From positions 87,728 to 151,727 of the forward strand of contig NZ_JAQTZU010000008.1 of NCBI RefSeq assembly GCF_028687615.1: a stretch of DNA of 64,000 bases, read 5' to 3'. The number at the start of each line of letters is the position of its first letter. Within the stretch, counting starts at the first letter, position 1. The position numbers were made by a program, and so were the translations under genes. Shown here one piece after another: positions 60,844-64,000 of the stretch. The stretch comes from Methylovulum sp. Its GTDB lineage: Bacteria > Pseudomonadota > Gammaproteobacteria > Methylococcales > Methylomonadaceae. Under the pieces are notes generated by a model. The model did not search any database, had not been told where the DNA came from, and saw only the letters and a list, made by a program, of their open reading frames with translations.

Positions 60844-61100
60844 AAATTCTGGTGTCAGGGCGCGTCCAGGGCGTGTATTTTCGCGTCTTCACCCAAAACA
60901 AAGCCAAACATTTCGGCATCCACGGCAGTGTCAGGAACCTAGCTGATGGACGGGTTGAAATCATCGCCGAAGCCGAGCATCCCGTGATAGAACAATTCAT
61001 CAAATGGTGCCACAAAGGCCCTATTACCGCCCGTGTCGATCAAGTTGACATCATTGATTTGGAAGCCGATGAGGCACTGACCAGTTTCCAAGTTAAATAA
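60831..61100 (+). CDS. acyP: acylphosphatase
   Basis: 89 residues from the ATG at 60831; longer in-frame starts lie inside rlmKL. It has the phosphate loop GRVQGVYFR with the catalytic Arg, and GSVRNLADGRVE with the catalytic Asn. It hydrolyses acyl phosphates such as carbamoyl phosphate. It is translationally coupled to rlmKL and overlaps the next gene tail to tail by 8 bp. Confidence 0.95.
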   Translation: MRRVKILVSGRVQGVYFRVFTQNKAKHFGIHGSVRNLADGRVEIIAEAEHPVIEQFIKWCHKGPITARVDQVDIIDLEADEALTSFQVK

Positions 61101-61491
61101 TGTCCCGATAGTCGCCTGACTCAATACGCTTGAGTCCGTCAGTATTAAAATTGTAAATATAGCACCAAGCCATCAACACCTTACCGTTGTCCAGATAAAC
61201 AGGCACGGCCTTACGCACATACTCATGCGGCTTGGCAAACCGTGCCGAACATTCCTCGTAATCATCCAGCTTGGCAAATAAAGTCCCGGCGTTGAGGATT
61301 TGGTAAACCTCACCCCACACTTTATCGTCCGCTACGATGGATTCTATCGCTCCAGGGTATTGGCCCACGTCAACCAATTGCCCCCGCATAAACGCTTGCG
61401 ACAAATAAACCGTATTGTTTGCCAGAAATGCTGACATTGGGGAATTTATGCCGTTGCGTAATGTACCGTAGGCAAAAAAGAATTCGGGCAT
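61093..61491 (-). CDS. gamma-glutamylcyclotransferase-like protein (AIG2/GGCT)
   Basis: 132 residues. FAYGTLRNG at the N-terminus is the substrate loop, VWGEVYQI follows, and LDDYEEC carries the catalytic Glu. Known: such YtfP/AIG2 proteins release 5-oxoproline from gamma-glutamyl compounds; the exact substrate is unknown. Confidence 0.88.
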   Translation of the reverse strand: MPEFFFAYGTLRNGINSPMSAFLANNTVYLSQAFMRGQLVDVGQYPGAIESIVADDKVWGEVYQILNAGTLFAKLDDYEECSARFAKPHEYVRKAVPVYLDNGKVLMAWCYIYNFNTDGLKRIESGDYRDII

Positions 61492-61704
61492 GAGGGTGTT
61501 AAATTACTTTCAGAGTTACGCCATTTTAACGAATTTGGCAATCAGGCAAATTACAAATGCTACCTGGTTTTCTTCCTGACCCCTTTCTTCCGAGTGACCC
61601 CAGTCGTGACCCCATAAGTGCCGGATGCAACAATTTGACTCATTAGAAAAGATGTTAGTTGTCACCTATACTTTTGGGTTAATGTTCACAGGATAGATGC
61701 CCCC

Positions 61705-62703
61705 ATGCGCTGGCTAAAACGAATTGCTTGGTTTCTCCTCATCTTAACGCTGCTGCTCGTAGGCGGTACGGCTTTTATCTGGTATCAGGCCTTTGAGCCT
61801 TTCTACCGGATGGGCAAGGCAATGACTTACAACGACCTGCCCCATAAACCCACCGTAGGCGACTTGGGCGGCATCCCCATTGCCATCCCGCCCGGCATCG
61901 CCCGCTTTGTCGAATACCAGGACGACCCGCATTTTTTGACCCCACGGAAAGGCCCGCCACCCGTGCGGACCTTGCAATCGAAATTCCGCAGTTTTGGTTT
62001 TGAAGTGCGTTACCCGGATATGGCCTTGGTACATGACGAAACACCAGAGCAACGGCGTAAAATCAATATCTATAACACGATGTGGTTGGATGTTGGAGCG
62101 GATGATTATGTACCACACGATGCAGGGTCTTTGACGCGCATCTTGGAAGGAACAATCACGACCAAATGGCCGAAAATGAACGATGGTGTCACTCCTATTG
62201 AACAACTGAAAGACAAACACGGCTACCGTGCGGTATCTGAAACTTTATACGACTTGGGTATTTACGAGGTTTATGGCTATGAAAAATCTTCCCACGATCA
62301 CGATATTGGCGACAAAAATATCTACTATCACCGCAATAGGCGTGGTGAAGTTGACACTTATATTGAATGCAGCAACGCCAATCACCATGCCGCCCCCTGT
62401 AACCAACAGTTTTTGTTGCCAAAAGCAAAAAACATTATGCTCGATGTCCATTATCGCATCGGGCTATTGCCACATTGGAAAGATATTCAAGATCGAGTCA
62501 GTGCCACAACTTTAGGCTTTGCAACAAAGCCGCAGGCCGATTCCAGCGTTACTCCAGCAACTACCTCTTCACCACAACAGAATACAACAGAATATGGGGT
62601 CAGGTCTTGCAAAATAACACACAGGTGTTTTGAATATGATAATGCAAGACCTGACCCCATGCGGTGTGTTCGGCGCAATACGCAATTGCGCCTTACCTGC
62701 TAA
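61705..62703 (+). CDS. membrane-anchored unknown protein with repeat-derived C-terminus
   Basis: 332 residues. A single N-terminal transmembrane helix (about 5-28) anchors a periplasmic domain of unknown family (TLQSKFRSFGFEVRYPDM, DVGADDYVP, LYDLGIYEVYGYE). The last 36 residues are encoded by a REP-like inverted repeat and its spacer (62594-62660), so the true end was probably lost and replaced. TGACCCC motifs also precede it (61578-61615). It shares anchor type and position with the next gene. Confidence 0.55.
   Translation: MRWLKRIAWFLLILTLLLVGGTAFIWYQAFEPFYRMGKAMTYNDLPHKPTVGDLGGIPIAIPPGIARFVEYQDDPHFLTPRKGPPPVRTLQSKFRSFGFEVRYPDMALVHDETPEQRRKINIYNTMWLDVGADDYVPHDAGSLTRILEGTITTKWPKMNDGVTPIEQLKDKHGYRAVSETLYDLGIYEVYGYEKSSHDHDIGDKNIYYHRNRRGEVDTYIECSNANHHAAPCNQQFLLPKAKNIMLDVHYRIGLLPHWKDIQDRVSATTLGFATKPQADSSVTPATTSSPQQNTTEYGVRSCKITHRCFEYDNARPDPMRCVRRNTQLRLTC
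62594..62660. repeat. REP-like inverted repeat (GGGGTCAGGTCTTGC)
   Basis: ATGGGGTCAGGTCTTGCA (62594-62611) and its exact complement (62643-62660) are separated by 31 bp. The GGGGTCAGGTCTTGC text is typical of REP sequences mobilised by RAYT (TnpA-REP) transposases. No RAYT gene is in the window. TGACCCC fragments at 61578, 61597, 61610 and 63532 suggest further decayed copies. Confidence 0.65.
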
Positions 62704-62713
62704 GGGGGCTGAC

Positions 62714-63394
62714 ATGAAGACTATTTTTAGATTATTAAAATGGCTGGCGATTTTGATTGTGTTTTCGGCTTATTGGCAAGTTCGAAATCTCGATCCCGAA
62801 GGTGCGTGTAAGGGGTTTGAATATTTTTCCAGATGTTGGGATACCTGGGCTAATTACCATCCGGCTCATAACTTCAAAAAATTGCCTACCGATGAAGAAA
62901 TGATCAAGCGTTTCTATGCTTACAATAATGAGTTAGAGGCAATAAAGGAGCGGGCATTATCTCGTGGTTCTTATTCAAGTGACTACAGTAATTTAGAATG
63001 GAAAACTCGTCATGGGATTTATGCTGTCTATAAGATGATAATTTGGCCACCAAATGTTTATGATTCATCACCTTCAATTTTGTCTGCCAATAACCGTGAA
63101 TGGGCTTATAAGTTTTTGGTTGATAGCACCATGTACATCGCAGGAGCAGGAAAAGAATGGCCTTGGGTCAACCGGCTGAAAGGGTATGTGTATTTCCCCC
63201 TGCCCGCACCGCGTATTGAGCATGGGGTTCTTTTGGGAGCTATGCAGTTTGCCAGTGGAAAATATCGGCCTTGGCGGGTGTTGCCCCAACTAGATCAGGA
63301 TTGGCCGGAAGATTGGGCCTCTGGCGAATGTTTGCTGCGGCGCATTGAGCCGCAGTGGTTTTTAATTTTATGCAAAGATCATGTTGGAGGATAA
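62714..63394 (+). CDS. membrane-anchored unknown protein
   Basis: 226 residues from the ATG at 62714; the upstream in-frame extension runs through the REP-like repeat and is rejected. It has an N-terminal anchor at about 5-21 (LLKWLAILIVFSAYW), then a mainly helical extracytoplasmic domain with CKGFEYFSRCW, YNNELEAIKERALSR, a WPWVNRLKGYVYFPLP strand region and CLLRRIEPQW. The spaced cysteines could form disulfides. Family not recognised. It lies 11 bp after the previous membrane-anchored gene. Confidence 0.6.
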   Translation: MKTIFRLLKWLAILIVFSAYWQVRNLDPEGACKGFEYFSRCWDTWANYHPAHNFKKLPTDEEMIKRFYAYNNELEAIKERALSRGSYSSDYSNLEWKTRHGIYAVYKMIIWPPNVYDSSPSILSANNREWAYKFLVDSTMYIAGAGKEWPWVNRLKGYVYFPLPAPRIEHGVLLGAMQFASGKYRPWRVLPQLDQDWPEDWASGECLLRRIEPQWFLILCKDHVGG

Positions 63395-63617
63395 GTTATG
63401 CAATACAACGAAAAAACGTTTCAGCGCGTAGGGCGCATTAGCGATAGCGTAATGCGCCGGATGATTGAAATCCAACATGCGGTGCAATACGGCTATCGCC
63501 TATTGCCCCCTACGGATTGCGCCTTACCGCGTTGACCCCATGCGCTTATGCTTGGCCTCAAAAAGTTTATAAAAGCATGGACATAATTAATTCTATCTAT
63601 CCCACATTAATTTTTAC

Positions 63618-63872
63618 ATGAACTTAATTATTATTTTTATTTTATTGATTATTTTTTTAGGAAGCATTTTTTTTATAGTAAGAATTGCTTGGCTTCGTTT
63701 TTTAGGAATTTATCCATTAAAAGGTAAAGAATGTCTTGAAAATGTAAAAAAGTTATTAATACGCAATGAGTATTTATTGGCATTAAAATGCTATAGGGAC
63801 ATAAATAAAAATCTTAGTTTAAAACAAGCGAGAGAGGATATTTTGACAATTAAAGCAAATTTAACAAGTTAA
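63618..63872 (+). CDS. small membrane protein with L7/L12-like tail
   Basis: 84 residues. A transmembrane helix at about 4-25 precedes a short cytoplasmic part; RNEYLLALKCYRDINKNLSLKQAREDI resembles the L7/L12 C-terminal helix pair seen in many small bacterial membrane proteins. Very AT-rich, unlike its neighbours, which suggests transfer. It overlaps the transposase stop by 4 bp. The 63395-63617 gap contains a GCGCATTAGCGATAGCGTAATGCGCC-type palindrome and nothing else. Confidence 0.6.
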   Translation: MNLIIIFILLIIFLGSIFFIVRIAWLRFLGIYPLKGKECLENVKKLLIRNEYLLALKCYRDINKNLSLKQAREDILTIKANLTS

Positions 63873-64000
63873 CTGTTTAGTCCCGCATTTAAATGGTTAG
63901 GATTAATAATAAAAATATCTGGTTTTTCATCATACCATTTTAGGACGGCATCAAAAGGGGTCTTACGTCCAACAGCCCTGAGTTTCAGGTTGAAGTTGTA
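63869..64000 (-). mobile_element. transposase with integrase core, C-terminal fragment at window edge
   Basis: The last 43 codons of a minus-strand gene that continues past the window. The text RKTPFDAVLKWYDEKPDIF, then NPNHLNAGLNS, matches the C-terminal end of IS481-type integrase-core transposases, which finish with a TPYE-like motif and a NPxHxxxGLN tail. Whether the element is intact cannot be seen. Confidence 0.72.

Noticed and set aside
63398..63535. 45-codon open frame after the second membrane-anchored gene
   Set aside because: Made of a GCGCATTAGCGATAGCG-type palindrome and a TGACCCC repeat fragment.

Overview
The window looks like the chromosome of an aerobic gammaproteobacterial methanotroph (Methylococcales). 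The individual clues are: a pyrophosphate-dependent phosphofructokinase; a complete gnd/zwf/pgl set of the kind used in the oxidative (cyclic) RuMP route; a secreted protein plus long MauG-like di-heme peroxidase pair resembling the CorA/CorB (MopE/SACCP) copper proteins of methanotrophs; a cytochrome-linked beta-propeller resembling hydrazine-synthase alpha subunits; and gammaproteobacterial gene order for lepA-lepB-DUF4845-rnc-era-recO and for crp next to speD. The genus cannot be fixed from sequence alone. No rRNA, tRNA or CRISPR array was seen.

Layout. 1-3.5 kb (minus): a small secreted protein, a DUF2760 membrane protein and an Hsp70-family protein cut by the window edge, then htpX. 3.8-7.1 kb: a PQQ-sugar-dehydrogenase-like secreted protein, a CarH/LitR-type B12 MerR regulator, YcgN and a small secreted protein. 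This block is bracketed by two inverted copies of a 189-bp MITE-like element. 7.6-13.9 kb: a three-PAS SpoIIE-type phosphatase, EttA, a phosphatase pseudogene, SpeD, an OsmC protein and a CRP-like regulator. 14.1-19.4 kb: lepA, lepB, DUF4845, rnc, era, recO. 19.5-34.4 kb: the SUF iron-sulfur locus (Rrf2 regulator, sufB, sufC, sufD, sufS, sufU, then rsmJ and a Rieske ferredoxin). Every suf gene boundary after sufB carries inserted cargo: an orphan nucleotidyltransferase antitoxin, a DNA methyltransferase with a putative nuclease, an orphan DUF2281 antitoxin, a DUF262-HEPN pair, DUF2721, Uma2, a DUF4365 nuclease with an unknown partner, and HicBA. 34.5-39.5 kb: the HZS-alpha-like protein, a divergent Crp/Fnr regulator, birA, coaX. 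39.5-42.3 kb: a nest of MITE-like elements around a lectin/FG-GAP protein and an XRE regulator. 42.5-51.4 kb: recC, then gnd, an EEP-nuclease pair, zwf, pgl. 51.5-56.4 kb: the MauG/CorA-like pair and pfp. 56.6-61.5 kb: PilZ, lipoprotein transglycosylase, FKBP, rlmKL, acylphosphatase, gamma-glutamylcyclotransferase. 61.7-64 kb: two related-looking membrane-anchored proteins with REP-like repeats, a small membrane protein and the tail of a transposase.

Three themes stand out. First, housekeeping operons (suf, and gnd-zwf-pgl) carry compact defence- or toxin-like cargo exactly at cistron boundaries. Second, at least three families of small non-coding transposable elements (called A, B, C here) all generate 3-bp TNA target duplications; A and B share a 33-bp palindromic core, and two B copies are identical apart from the central base. 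Third, the redox and copper periplasmic proteins fit a methanotroph lifestyle. The best candidates for an undescribed system are the DUF4365 plus OB-like pair inside suf and the EEP-nuclease plus unknown partner between gnd and zwf.
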